From: Micropterus salmoides
Taxonomy: Eukaryota; Chordata; Actinopteri; Centrarchiformes; Centrarchidae
DNA: 64,000 nucleotides
Assembly (NCBI RefSeq): GCF_014851395.1
Contig: NW_024041150.1
Location: 26,153,225 to 26,217,224 of the forward strand
Direction: 5' to 3'
Part shown: piece by piece, positions 1-10,565 of the stretch
How positions within the stretch are numbered: the stretch's first letter is position 1
How the letters are laid out: the number at the start of each line of letters is the position of its first letter
Made by a program: the position numbers and the translations under genes
The notes under the pieces: model-generated
Databases searched by the model: none
What the model saw: the letters and a program-made list of their open reading frames with translations, nothing else
What the model was told of the DNA's origin: nothing

Positions 1-2122
1 CAGCATGAGATGAAATTACACAAATCCACAGCAATTAAGTCACTAAACCATGCTCATTTAGGATCTAATTAGATATGCTAAGAATTTTTGACCACTGTTT
101 TCCAGTCACACTTTAAGACACATCTCTATACGCTCTTGCACATGTGTGCGCAGCAGTGTAGTGGTCATTTTCTCCTTGATAGGAGCCAAAGAGAACAGCT
201 GTCAATGAGAGTGACCAAATGATAGATAGCCTACTCTGCGGGGCCAGCAAGGCCATTTGAACACGATGGCATTCACTTAGGAAACCCCATAGTTCTCCAG
301 CAGAATTTATATCCTCCATCCTCTCCCAAATCAAAAGCCGTCTGTGTCAGTGTCATTTTCACTACAAGCCTATAGCAGCAACTGCAAGAGGTGTGAGGCA
401 ACTTCTTTCTTGAAAACAAATAAGCAGCACAACACAACAGAACCTCCCTATGGGGAAGCCTTGAAATGGATTATCTGTCTTTAAACACCCACACTCCTTC
501 CTCTACTTCTCTCTTCTCTTCTCGACATCTCCTGTTCTGTGATCCAAATTATAAATCTCAACTGGAGGGTAAAAGATAAAAGTTCCCACAGGAAAACAGC
601 TTTTATGTAAAGAAGGGGGAGCAGAATGTGGTTGTTGATGCAATAGGGGAAGACACAGAGCAGACAGTTTCACTACCAAACCACACTATAGTTTTCCATC
701 CCGTGTAGAATTAAAGTTAATACCCAACATTTGGCACTACAATTTTAGTGTTATTACCTTTAGTCAACTGTGTCTCATCCTTTGTGCGGTTACAAAGACA
801 GCGTCCTCAGCTGGCAATATGTGATCTAAAGGGATATCCATAATTTGAGGATAGTGCAATCCACACAAGGGAGGCTAAACCTACTGTAGGTCCATCGGTT
901 TATAACCGCTGCACAGCAAATGACACATTCATCAATATGTCATAAGAGCCAAACATTTTATTCTGCAACACTTTTACTCCACCATGTTTTCCATCTGTAT
1001 AATAGCAGATTTCACAGTGAATACTGACCCACTTTCAAAATGAGTCTTGGAAAATACACACTTTTTTTTTTACAAACTCAGAAACCGCACTGAGTCTACC
1101 TATTATTGGCTCCTTATAATGGTTGAATTTCGGGGGAACATTTCTCCACAGGCACAGATTGGCTTCCATGGCAACAGGCATAGACTTGCATGAACCAGAG
1201 CCTGGCCTTGTTAACCTCAGTGCTGCACCTGACAAGGAAACACATTGCTACAGTCATAACATGATGTCCACACTTATGTTTCACCCACGACATGATATTA
1301 TTTTATTGTGAGTGACACTTTCCTATTCTTGTCTTGTTGGCGATTTAAACTGTCTGCCCCTTTATAAGAGTCAGCATTTGGAAGGAGCATCGTGGTGCTG
1401 AGTTGGCTCCGGTTTTGGTGACGGCAACTGACCAACTGACTATCAAAACTCACAGCAATGGGCAGTCCTGTCACCTCAACAACCTGTGCGTAATCCTTTG
1501 ATTCTCATCACTTAAGGAGTGTCATGCGTGTGGCTATTGCAACTGAAGTGATGAACTACTTTTAGTGCTTGTCCACACACACACTGCATCAATCAAATCA
1601 CAGTTCAGACATTGAGAGTTGGAAATAAGAAATTCACGCCCACTGGAGAGGAAGAGGTGCCTCTGTCACTGCAAAACAATAAATCAAAATTTATATTTTA
1701 TATACAGTATTTATTTCTTTACAAAAAGAAATTTCATTTCGATTCAACTTTATGTCTAGCATCTCGGGATCAGAAACTTTAATGTCTGTGGTTAAACCAT
1801 GTATGATCAGCCTTGACAAGAAGATAGTGAGCCTTATTGAAAACATGTTTCTCCTGGCTTTTATCCTGTTGCCTCAAATCCAACCTTGGCTAGTGACACC
1901 ACTATATTCCTCTCATAGCGTCACTAGTCTTGTTTAAAACTCTGTTTATGCTTGTTTGTTTCCATCCCGACCTCTATTAACACTTGGCAGCAGCAACACC
2001 TTCACTATTCATAATGCCCATGCTATAAGCAAGCCAACTGAAATATATGCTCCGGCTTCAGCAGCCAGGTCAGACATTTTGCTGACTTCATATCAATCCT
2101 AAGTGTCAAGAAGGAGTATCAA

Positions 2123-2140
2123 CCCCCCCCCCCCCCCCCC
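2123..2140. repeat. Poly-C homopolymer (18 bp)
   Basis: An uninterrupted run of 18 C residues, long for a fish genome. It is likely length-polymorphic and prone to assembly error. Confidence 0.95.
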
Positions 2141-3803
2141 AAAGTTGACTTTCTCTGCGGACAAGCAGTAATGCACCAGATGACCTAGCTTAATAGACTT
2201 GGTTGGACACTAGTACAGATTTTGTACATGACTGATTTAACACTTCATTTTTGATCCAAGGGAGCTGGAAACACATTTAATTACATCGAGTAGGACCACA
2301 GGAATTACTCCATATTGAAATGTCTATCTGAACGCCAACCTGCAACACAATTAACAAGCAAATACATGTTATAAGAACATTTTTGAATAGTCATGATTGA
2401 TTAAACTTTTTAATTTTAGAGACATAAACAGATGTTATGGGACATTTGGTCATGTGTATTATGTTGCTGCATAGCTAGAACATGTATAATACAGATGTTA
2501 TCTATAACCTTCAGCATCTTCCATACTGCAGCTGCTGCCGCTGGGATTTGGATGCAGTCTGCGGGCTGAGGAATATCCAGTATGTATCCTAGTATGTTTG
2601 CTCTGTGCCAGCAAAACCTCTCCTCCTCATGTTTTCATAACTCTGTGGGAGTTGATTAATGAAGCGGATTTCCAGCTATCAAGCTGGGTGCAAACTGTTC
2701 AATTATACATCTTGGAATCTCCTTATATCATGTTTTAGTAGCTCCGCTAGGCTCTGTGGGACTGATGTGTGTGTGGGAGGCCTAGCCAGAGATGAGTCTC
2801 AGTAGCATGAGCTATATTTGCCTGAGCGATGACCTTTGCCATTGCGACAAATTAAAGTGGAGTGATTGGTGCAGTACTGTCAATTTGCTCTTTCATGAGG
2901 TCTTTGCCGGGGTTGTCACAGCGATCCTGGCAGTACTCACTTCACATTCAGAGTTAATCAAAATGCATGACTGGGGCAGGCAAGGAGGCAGAAGGCTCAC
3001 GCTGTAAACAGTAAAGAAGCCGTTTACAACCTGACGCAGACATCTGTCCTCATCAGGCACAGCTGCTCTGAGACTGCCTTATGATTGTTTGGTTGCTTTT
3101 GGAGACGCTCGTACCTCTTTCATATTTTATATTGGAGTACGCAATTTGTTATACAGCAGTCTCTTTAGCTGATATAATTCTTGGAGGATAAAAAGCCTTG
3201 GGTGATGTGCTGGTGGGCTTTGAGGAACAAAACATCCACATCTCAGCAGGTGAAAGTTAAGATTATCATACCTCTTGTAAGCACCAGGATTTCAAATTCT
3301 TAGTCAATACAGCTCAAAAACTCGTTCAGACTTCAAACAAAACAACCATGAGTGGCCTCACAGACCTGTTTCTGTTTAGTCAGTCTAACTACAATATTTG
3401 CCTCTGGCTTGAAGGACCTTCATCTGTAAAAGAGGTGTTGAAAATCAGCTGAGATGAAATGTAATACACCTCCTAACCAAATCTGAAGTACATCTGAAAT
3501 AAAGGTGTATTTCATGACATAATGCTTGGTGAGTTGGAGTAGTACATTTTTTGCAACACACAGAGGAGAGGCTGTATGCTGTCCAAATACTCAATGGATT
3601 ACGGTGTATTTTATTTTGGTTCAGATATTCACGGTCCCCCCAAAGATGAATTCTAAAGACTTTGGTGATCCACTGACTTTTTATTTAGTGGCACCAACGA
3701 GTCAAAGGTTTAAGTTTTTAGTTTTAATATGAAAAACACAATCTCATTTATTGCAGCTAAGACACAAATATGAGTTGGTGTAACAAAGAACCTGACATTA
3801 ACA

Positions 3804-3825
3804 TATATTTATTTATTTATTTATG
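3804..3825. repeat. (TTTA)n microsatellite
   Basis: Short tandem array of about five TTTA units, visible directly. Confidence 0.85.
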
Positions 3826-4752
3826 TATCTACAGTAGCAATTTGTTATAATTACAGCCAAGCAAACACAGACGTGCTCATCATGTCCATGGCAACAGCGA
3901 CTCATGCACATGTGGTGGTCAGCAGCTCCCTTAAACTCTGATGCAGTTTGGTTTTAATTTGTTGTTTTTTCTTCACCTTTATTACTGAAACACGTATGAT
4001 TATGACACTAACATTAACATCAGAAATGAAAGTGCAGGGATCAGACTAAGCGGACCTAGAGATGATCACTGCTTGGGGCATCTCCCGTCCAGACAACGAG
4101 ACCAGTCGGACCAAACGCAAGCGCTGTGACTGAACCAGGAAGAGAGGAAAGCAAGCTGGGATAAGAGCTAAGCTAGAAGGCGGGCTTTGTGTTTACATCA
4201 ATGATGATTGGTGCTCAAATGAAGTCAAAGTGGATGGACAATGTTTACAAGATGTGAAATTTTTATCTCGACCATATTATCTTCCAGAGAATTCACCAGA
4301 GTTTTTGTTGTTTACATTCCTCCCGATGCAAATTCAAAAAATAGAACAGGAACTGCATGAGGTCATCGGCAGTCACATGACAAAATCAGCTCTGATGACA
4401 CACGGGGAAACTTTTTGAGCAATGTTGCTGGGCAATGTTGCTGGTGGCAAGTCCGACTATGTTTTGAACGGATAGTGGTGGTGCGGGGAGGGTGGCGGAG
4501 TGATGGGGGAAGGGGATTACAATAGTAATCTTTACTCATTACCATTGACGGTAACATTGCTCAGCACCATTGCTCTAAAAGTTGCTCCGTGTATCATCAG
4601 CTTTAGAGCTGTTTTACCTAAATTCACATCCCCACCAGGGGACGCAATACTCTGGACAAAGTTTACACAAAAACTTCTGGCAGCTGCAAAGCCCTCACCC
4701 ATCCCAATTTTGGTCTATCAGACCACATTTCTCTGCTTACTTACTGCTTACA

Positions 4753-4790
4753 AATTCAAATTCAAACTAGCTTTATTGGCATGAATGTAT
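4753..4790. repeat. Teleost LINE-tail-like fragment (TTTATTGGCATGA motif)
   Basis: The stretch starts with a doubled AAATTC unit and then reads CTTTATTGGCATGAA. I recall this motif from the ends of abundant teleost retroelements. It lies about 70 bp upstream of the LINE coding remnant and may be a separate insertion. The class is not certain. Confidence 0.45.
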
Positions 4791-4859
4791 AGCAACAATA
4801 TTACCAAAGCTTTATATAAAGTACTTATGTACTTCATATATGGCTTTGGCAATACTGTC

Positions 4860-5270
4860 CTTGGTAACTTTAACAGAGGAGCAATATAAAGCATCCTGAC
4901 TGGAAACATCACAAACTGGCAGGGGAAGTGCACGGCCCAGGACCAGAGGGCTCTGCAGTGGGTGATCAAAACTGTTTAGAAGATCACTGGAACCCAGTGA
5001 TACTGGTGAGTTGAGGTGCCTGTGCAGAGCACAAAGTATACTAAAAGACAGTACCCACCCCAGCCACAGTCTGTTCACCCTGTCAGAAGTATCCGCTGTC
5101 GTACCACCAGACTTCAGAGCAGCTTCTTACTCCAGGCTGTGAGACTCCTAAATTCATCCTCAGCACTGTACCATATAAAATTGTTTTATTTCTACGGCTT
5201 CTTATTTATCCAGCCATCTAATGTACTGTATATCATTTTGTATATAATGTTTGCTTTTTGTGAGTGACAT
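4860..5270 (+). pseudogene. 3' end of an L2/Maui-type LINE reverse-transcriptase ORF
   Basis: This is a 5'-truncated non-LTR retrotransposon, plus strand. From 4890 one frame reads SILTGNITNWQGKCTAQDQRALQWVIKT, then a stop. Another stretch reads RCLCRAQSILKDSTHPSHSLF, and after a frameshift near 5080 the frame gives SIRCRTTRLQSS...LLQAVRLLNSS. These blocks are the C-terminal region of reverse-transcriptase polyproteins of the L2 (CR1-group) LINEs common in fish. The catalytic reverse-transcriptase core lies upstream and is missing, as expected of 5' truncation. In-frame stops and the frameshift show it is dead. About 90 bp of AT-rich 3' UTR follow. The clade is assigned from recalled motifs; the LINE identity is firmer than the clade. 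Confidence 0.8.
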
Positions 5271-6979
5271 AAAGGGAACTAGAACTTAATATACAATATA
5301 ATAATATACAACCCTGTGTTGTAAAATGATAAATCCACCTTATACCTTGTATAAAAACCTCCTGGCAACTGCACAAATGAATCATTAAGGAAACTGTGCA
5401 CTTTGACAGCTTATTGAAATCCCGCAATCACTACTGTGAATTGTTGGTGAAACAACAATGACACAGTTTCTACCCATAATGACAATAGCTTTACAAATTG
5501 TAAATAAGGAAACAAAAAGGAAAAGACTGAAAACAAGTCAATCTAGTTATTTAATCAAATACTTTGGCTCTGGCTTGAATTACTGAATAAATAAGTTCAT
5601 ATTTTCCCAATTATATGAGTTTGTGACTGCAAAAATGTCTGAAAAACAACCGTTTTAAACAATTATACATATGAATCTACACACACTAAGTTGCCAGTTC
5701 ATTGGTTTCGCCAAGCTAAAACTAATGCAATCTAATACAACAGCCCTATATTATATCATCATGAAGGTTACAATGTTTAGGGTTTTTTTTCAAAACCTTT
5801 CAGATGTTTGTTTTGTAGGATGTAATATTTAGTTTATCCTCATGATCTAAATGGTGTGGACAAAGCATTCGTGAACATGTGTATGTGTATAAACTGGCAA
5901 CTGAAAACAGATTACATGACATGTTAAAAAATATATATTTGCAGTGTACAACTTATGCTTTTCTCTCTGGGCGTCTGTGTTTGTGGTTGGTGATGATTCC
6001 CTAGTGAGCAATGTAACATGTGGGTGGATGGACAAAACAAAAGATCAAATCAATAGTTTCAGCTACCGCTTAATTGCACAGTGGGAGCCAAAGGTTTTTT
6101 TATTACGGGCTCTGGTCAAACTTTTAATATACCTCGAGCCTCTGGAGTATGGTGTTCCCGCACACCTGGCTTTGTCTAAGAAACAAAGGCTTTCTCTCCA
6201 GTTTTTATACACCCTGTCTTCCAGTCAACCTTAGCAACTTGCAGTTTTCAGGAGAATAGTTTACAAACAGCAGAGAATGTAATGAAGTCACAGTATCTGA
6301 ATTAAGCCGCTTATGAGATTATTCAGCCCACCTTCTCTGGTGTGGAAATTATTAGAAAACAAAAGGTTTACCAAGCGAAGAGATTTAAACTGAACTGGAG
6401 ATTTTCCTCCTCACTTCAAACGTAATACCATTGAAATGTGTGTGTTGCAAATTAGTAATGCAGTCTCACTTTTAATCAAATGTGGGACTCGGGGAACAGG
6501 AATGCACCTCCGAAAATACTTGAGGTTAAGTCTTCCCCCTGTAAGCTCGACATTTTTGTGTTATGGTTATATGCGATTTTGAGCCTTGGATAATTTGACA
6601 AAAACAATCAATAATGAGAATATCATGGTATGGTGTCTGGGATGCTTAGTGAGGCAATCTCGATTTCCAAGTGAAGCACAAGAATGTAATGTGCTCCAAA
6701 TATGACACAAATGATTCTAGATCTATGATCAAAGATTAAACCCAGTGAATGCACCATCTTAAGTCTAATACAACTCAGCTGTCATGATGAGGAATGTGAA
6801 GCGTAACCCATCAATTTTATTAATCAGGCTTCCGCTGACATATTAATATACTCTCATTAGCTTAGCTTAACATCAGTCAGAGGGCAAGCTTTTGGAGATG
6901 TACCTGTGTTTGAGAAAGCACATCTCTGTTTTGTGTAAACAACTTGTTCTTACATGTATTCAGATTGTTACATGTCTCA
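5271..6979. other. Unique non-coding stretch
   Basis: AT-rich sequence with no recognised gene or repeat. The longest open frame (5944-6234) has no family resemblance that I can see. Confidence 0.55.
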
Positions 6980-6983
6980 AGAG
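6980..6983. repeat. Target-site duplication AGAG, left copy
   Basis: Direct repeat of the AGAG at 7386-7389. It marks the insertion site of the LTR between them. Confidence 0.75.
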
Positions 6984-7059
6984 TGTTGAAGTACGCCGAC
7001 TTCACCGGGTCCGTTGATGAGAAGAGATCAGATGAGACAGTGCCTTAAGTTTCGAGACC

Positions 7060-7065
7060 TTTATT
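7060..7065 (-). terminator. AATAAA polyadenylation signal of the solo LTR
   Basis: AATAAA on the minus strand, about 110 bp downstream of the TATA box and about 77 bp before the LTR end. This is the usual arrangement in retroviral LTRs. Confidence 0.6.
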
Positions 7066-7170
7066 ACCAAAGCAATTGCAGATATATATCTGGAGACTCC
7101 TCACACCAACACAGAGTCTACTCTGAAGCAGAAAGCAGAGGAGTCTGTCTCTTCCTATGCAGCCTGACAA

Positions 7171-7176
7171 TTTATA
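7171..7176 (-). promoter_or_regulatory. TATA box of the solo LTR
   Basis: TATAAA on the minus strand, placed for transcription to start about 25-30 bp downstream, inside the LTR and before the AATAAA signal. Its activity is not known. Confidence 0.55.
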
Positions 7177-7389
7177 GAAGTAACTGTACCCAGAGTGGTG
7201 TGTCTGTGTGTCCATGTGATTAGTGATATGGATGTGTGTGCTTGTGATTGGGTGTGGATGATTGAATCACAATGTATAGTGTGTGTTTGTGTCAACACAA
7301 CTTCCTCTCATCTAAGCCTCACAAACTAAGTATTGCAACACAAGTTACATAAGATATACAGAGAGCATCATGTACCCTTCTCACAAGAG

Positions 7390-7582
7390 TTATATGTAAA
7401 TAATGCAAGTGTAAAGCATGAGCAATGGAACGTGTGATAAACCATGCAACATCTCAAAATCCTGTGTCCTGGGATTTTTGTTCCCCAAAATACATTCACA
7501 GACGGTAGCAAGAATAGTGCCAAAAATAAAAATTATCCCAGCAGTTACAGTCCTAAAGGACAACACTACTAAGAGTCTACAG
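7390..7582. other. Short unique stretch
   Basis: No feature recognised between the solo LTR and the next dispersed repeat. Confidence 0.5.
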
Positions 7583-8140
7583 CCATGCTAGCAGCTCTGT
7601 GAGGCTGGACTTGGGCACAGTGGTGCTTTGAGCTCAATGCTGAAATCACCAGGATAAAATGCCCACAGTCACAAGGATATTTTGTAAGTATAATGTTCCA
7701 TGTTCATAATTTTAGTATTTAAATATATAATAGTATTTATTTTTAACCAGTGACATTTCATATAAAATCACCAGTGTCAACCAAATATAAGGGGGTTATC
7801 TAATTCATTAGGATTCATCCTCTGGGGATCAAATTTTGTCATCACGTAAATGTTGAATATGTCCAAAGTCATTAGTAGTCATATTCTAGACACAATGGAC
7901 TTCTGTACCAAATCTCGGCTATCCATCCAATAGTTGTTGAGGCATTTTACTGAGAATCAAAAATGTCAACCTCAAGGTGGCGCTAGAGGAAGGTCAGGGG
8001 CTCACCAAGGTCTGTAGGCTTCACCCTTTGAGGACTGTGAATGTCCGTACCAAATGCAATCCATCCATCCAGTAGTTGAGATATTTTAGTCTGGACCAAA
8101 GTGGTGGACTGACTGACAGACCAACTGACTGACACCTCTC
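7583..8140 (+). repeat. Dispersed teleost repeat, about 550 bp, starting GCTAGCAGCTCTGTGAGGCTG
   Basis: The left part carries the GCTAGCAGCTCTGTGAGG motif. The right part has two tandem-like units, each with a 'TGTACCAAAT' then 'ATCCATCCA(A/G)TAGTTG' core (about 7905 and 8050), and ends in GACTGACAGACC-type repeats. I recall this family as very common in percomorph fish but do not know its class. Related pieces lie at 44560-44640 (right part) and 63903-64000 (left part). No coding capacity is seen. Confidence 0.7.
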
Positions 8141-8697
8141 TGGCAGAAAACACCTTGTAGTTTTTATATTTAGATTAGACTTATAATGTTACAGCAAAAT
8201 GGCAAATAATATCCAAGTTACCAGTCAGCAGATGTGGAAATATGCAAATAGCATAAAGGTATAATAGTGTTGTGCATCTCATAACACACACTTTGTCAGA
8301 CCTAGTGTTGCACAAGAGTACAGAGTTCCATCCCTGTCAGCTAGGACAAATGTGAAGCTTTAGGGAGTATATGATGACTACAGTTGGATGATGCCTGGTC
8401 GAGTGAATCCTACAAAGGAATGATTTGATGTAAACAGCATGACACTGTCAATCTAAACTGCCAAATGTACAGATTTGTTGTGGTGGAGAAAAGTAACAGT
8501 GCAGCAACAGAGGTCACAGAATATAATATTCTGCATCTAAATTAACTCGACCCCAGTCTGTCATATTCATTTAATTTTGATTATGAATCTGGGTCCCCAT
8601 TAATTATTAGTAAGGAATTACCATTATCATCTCCAATATTCTGTATGAGTAGCTACTTCTCCTCTCCACCCCAAATTTAAAATGATGGATTACCTTT

Positions 8698-8762
8698 TTC
8701 AAGTCAAGTCAATTTTATTTTGAGAGCACATTTAAACACAGCCTAAGCTGCTGTACAAAAAA
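8698..8762 (-). repeat. Teleost retroelement tail (GTGCTATACAAATAAA type), copy 1
   Basis: On the plus strand, AAGTCAAGTCAATTTTATTT followed by GAGAGCACATTTAAA. This is a diverged form of a very abundant teleost 3' tail; in its coding sense (minus strand) it ends in a TATAxAAATAAA motif. Three other copies are at 32390-32453, 38914-38990 and 52565-52640. Confidence 0.6.
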
Positions 8763-8962
8763 CAAACAAAAAAATATTTAGTAATATGTAAAAACCACAA
8801 AGCAAAACATAACAATGACAACAACAAAGTACAAAATACAGAGTTGCAGACATGACAATCGATTAAAAGATTAGTGGTACAAGTGAATCTCTTCATATAT
8901 TAGAAATACCAATAGGCACCATATGAGGGAGTCATTGAATCTCCCTTGCTTGGGTGGTGTAG

Positions 8963-9022
8963 GTCGAGGAAATAATCGACAGATTAATCAACAATGAAAA
9001 CAATCATTGGTTGAAGCCCTAA
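8963..9022. mobile_element. MITE end fragment (TAGGGCTGCAAC-type)
   Basis: AATAATCGACAGATTAATCAAC followed by ATTGGTTGAAGCCCTAA. On the minus strand it starts TTAGGGCTTCAACCAATGATT, a diverged form of the TAGGGCTGCAACTAACGATT terminus of an abundant vertebrate MITE family with ATCGATTAATC-type palindromes. The opposite end is not visible. Confidence 0.5.
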
Positions 9023-9880
9023 GTAAGTTACAGCAGTATAGTAAGCCAGAAAGGATCACTGCCTCAAAGGGGCAGTACAGTAATATTCAACATACAATAC
9101 AGTAAACAGTATTAATATGTTATGGGCATTTTGTGCAAAGGGAAAGTAAAAATATTACTTTCCCCTTTAGCTTCTAAGCTGAAACAAGCTCGCTTGTAAC
9201 TGCTCTCATCTAGCCCACACACTCTCTACCAAGAAAAAAAGATCCTTTTAAGTTTAAAAAAGGACAAAAAGCTATTGTTCCATATCAACTTGCTTTACAT
9301 AACTTCAGTTTGGTGTTTGATTTGGATGTGTTTCATGCCAGCTGCTTGCTGGGTAATGTTAGATGCAGAGGTCCTCACTGACCAGCCTCTTTCCCCTTCA
9401 GCAAACAGATGTGTGGGCAAGGCACAAACAAGCTCCCGAAGCTTTGCTCGGTCCATAAATAACCTGTTTGTCTTAATCCATCAAGTTTGTGGATGTAGAA
9501 ACCGGTACCTTTGTAGCATGTGGGGGCTGAGTATTAGCTGGATGTCTGCAGTATCATGATGTATAAGCTTGTTCTTTGAACAGGGGTCTGGTCCACTACA
9601 GGGCTATTATGCCAGGCTAGTGCCACCCATCCATCATGCTTAAACACTGTACAGCCTATTACACTTGGCAGCGAGCCACCACCACCCTGTGTTCAACTAT
9701 TTCTGTGCTCAAATGTATGGATGTGACTTATTCATAAGCTTGAGGTGTTCAAAGGAATAGTCAGATGTTCACAGTGGCATACAATAATATTAATAATACA
9801 AACATTATTATTAGTAGTATTATACATTTTATATATAGGCACCTTTCAAGTCACCCAGGGACATTTGGTAGGCTAGAAGG
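9023..9880. other. Unique non-coding stretch
   Basis: No recognised gene or repeat. The segment 9275-9560 is open on the plus strand for 94 codons with no family resemblance. Confidence 0.5.
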
Positions 9881-9884
9881 GTGG

Positions 9885-10565
9885 TCAAAGTACAAGTACC
9901 AATACAGCAATGTAAAAACACTCCATTAAACGTTCTGCATTCAAAATCCTTCTTGAGAGCTTAAAGCTTTAAAATGAAAAGTGGCCAATTGCTGCAGAAA
10001 ATGGGCTCTGTTACTGAAAAGTCATTATATATTATATAATTTGATTGTTAATTAAGGTGCATCAATGCAGAGATAGCATTTGTCTTTTGTAGCTGGTCTA
10101 GGTGGAACACATTTTGTACACAGTCAGGTAGTTTATTCCAGTAGTTACCAACCTTTAGGGGCCAAGGACAAGGGTCACAGGATAATTCTTTGGAGTCGTA
10201 TGATGGTTAATGGGGTATGAAGGGAAAAAAAGTTTTGCCACACAAATTTTTATTAGTTTCTCTAATCTCTGAGCTTTTTTGTGAAATGTTGGATAATTTT
10301 ACCTCTTTGGGCCTCAACAATTACTTCAGTTAAATCACCATAGAGGTTTAGAGGGGAAATGTCTCTTCAGTGGATTATACTGCTGGTTTAATATATATCA
10401 CTGCATTGTATTTTATATGCTCATCATATGTAGTTGTAATGTAATTTTTCTGAAAAAATAACTAGTAACTGTAGCTGCCAAATAGTGTAAAATGTCTATT
10501 TCCCTCTGAAATGTAAATAGTCTCAAATTTATATTGAAGTGCAGGTAAATTATTTCACTGCATGT
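9885..10565 (+). repeat. AAGTACAAGTAC-type dispersed repeat with internal insertion
   Basis: The block begins CAAAGTACAAGTACCAATACAG and later has TAACTAGTAACTGTAGCTG and TTTCCCTCTGAAATGTA. I recall these in this order in a common percomorph non-autonomous repeat. The order is broken at about 10138-10360 by extra sequence starting CAGTAGTTACCAACCTTT, which resembles a hAT MITE end (CAGTGGTTCCCAACCTTT). The block ends near ATTTCACTG. A second copy is at 13690-14145. Confidence 0.55.

Larger units (their letters stand above)
1..4752. other. Unique AT-rich non-coding stretch
   Basis: I find no recognisable exon, RNA gene or complete transposon here. Open frames are short (under 100 codons), overlap on both strands and resemble no family I know. 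It contains a poly-C run and a TTTA microsatellite, listed separately. The block around 1100-1290 is less AT-rich than its surroundings and could be conserved non-coding DNA, but that needs an alignment. Confidence 0.6.
6984..7385 (-). mobile_element. Solo LTR of an LTR retrotransposon or endogenous retrovirus (402 bp)
   Basis: Read on the minus strand, the element begins TGTGAGAAG and ends CTTCAACA, so it has the TG...CA ends of an LTR with a short imperfect inverted repeat. It is flanked by the 4-bp duplication AGAG (6980-6983 and 7386-7389). Inside, in minus-strand order, lie a TATAAA box (complement of 7171-7176) and, about 110 bp downstream, an AATAAA polyadenylation signal (complement of 7060-7065). 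This gives a plausible U3, R and U5 division. No gag, pol or env sequence adjoins it, so the copy is a solo LTR left by recombination between two LTRs. A 4-bp duplication fits gamma- or epsilon-type retroviruses and some Gypsy elements; I cannot decide which. Confidence 0.82.

Noticed and set aside
10139..10360. Complete hAT MITE inside the AAGTAC repeat
   Set aside because: The left end looks right, but no matching right end or 8-bp duplication was found, so it is mentioned only within the host repeat.
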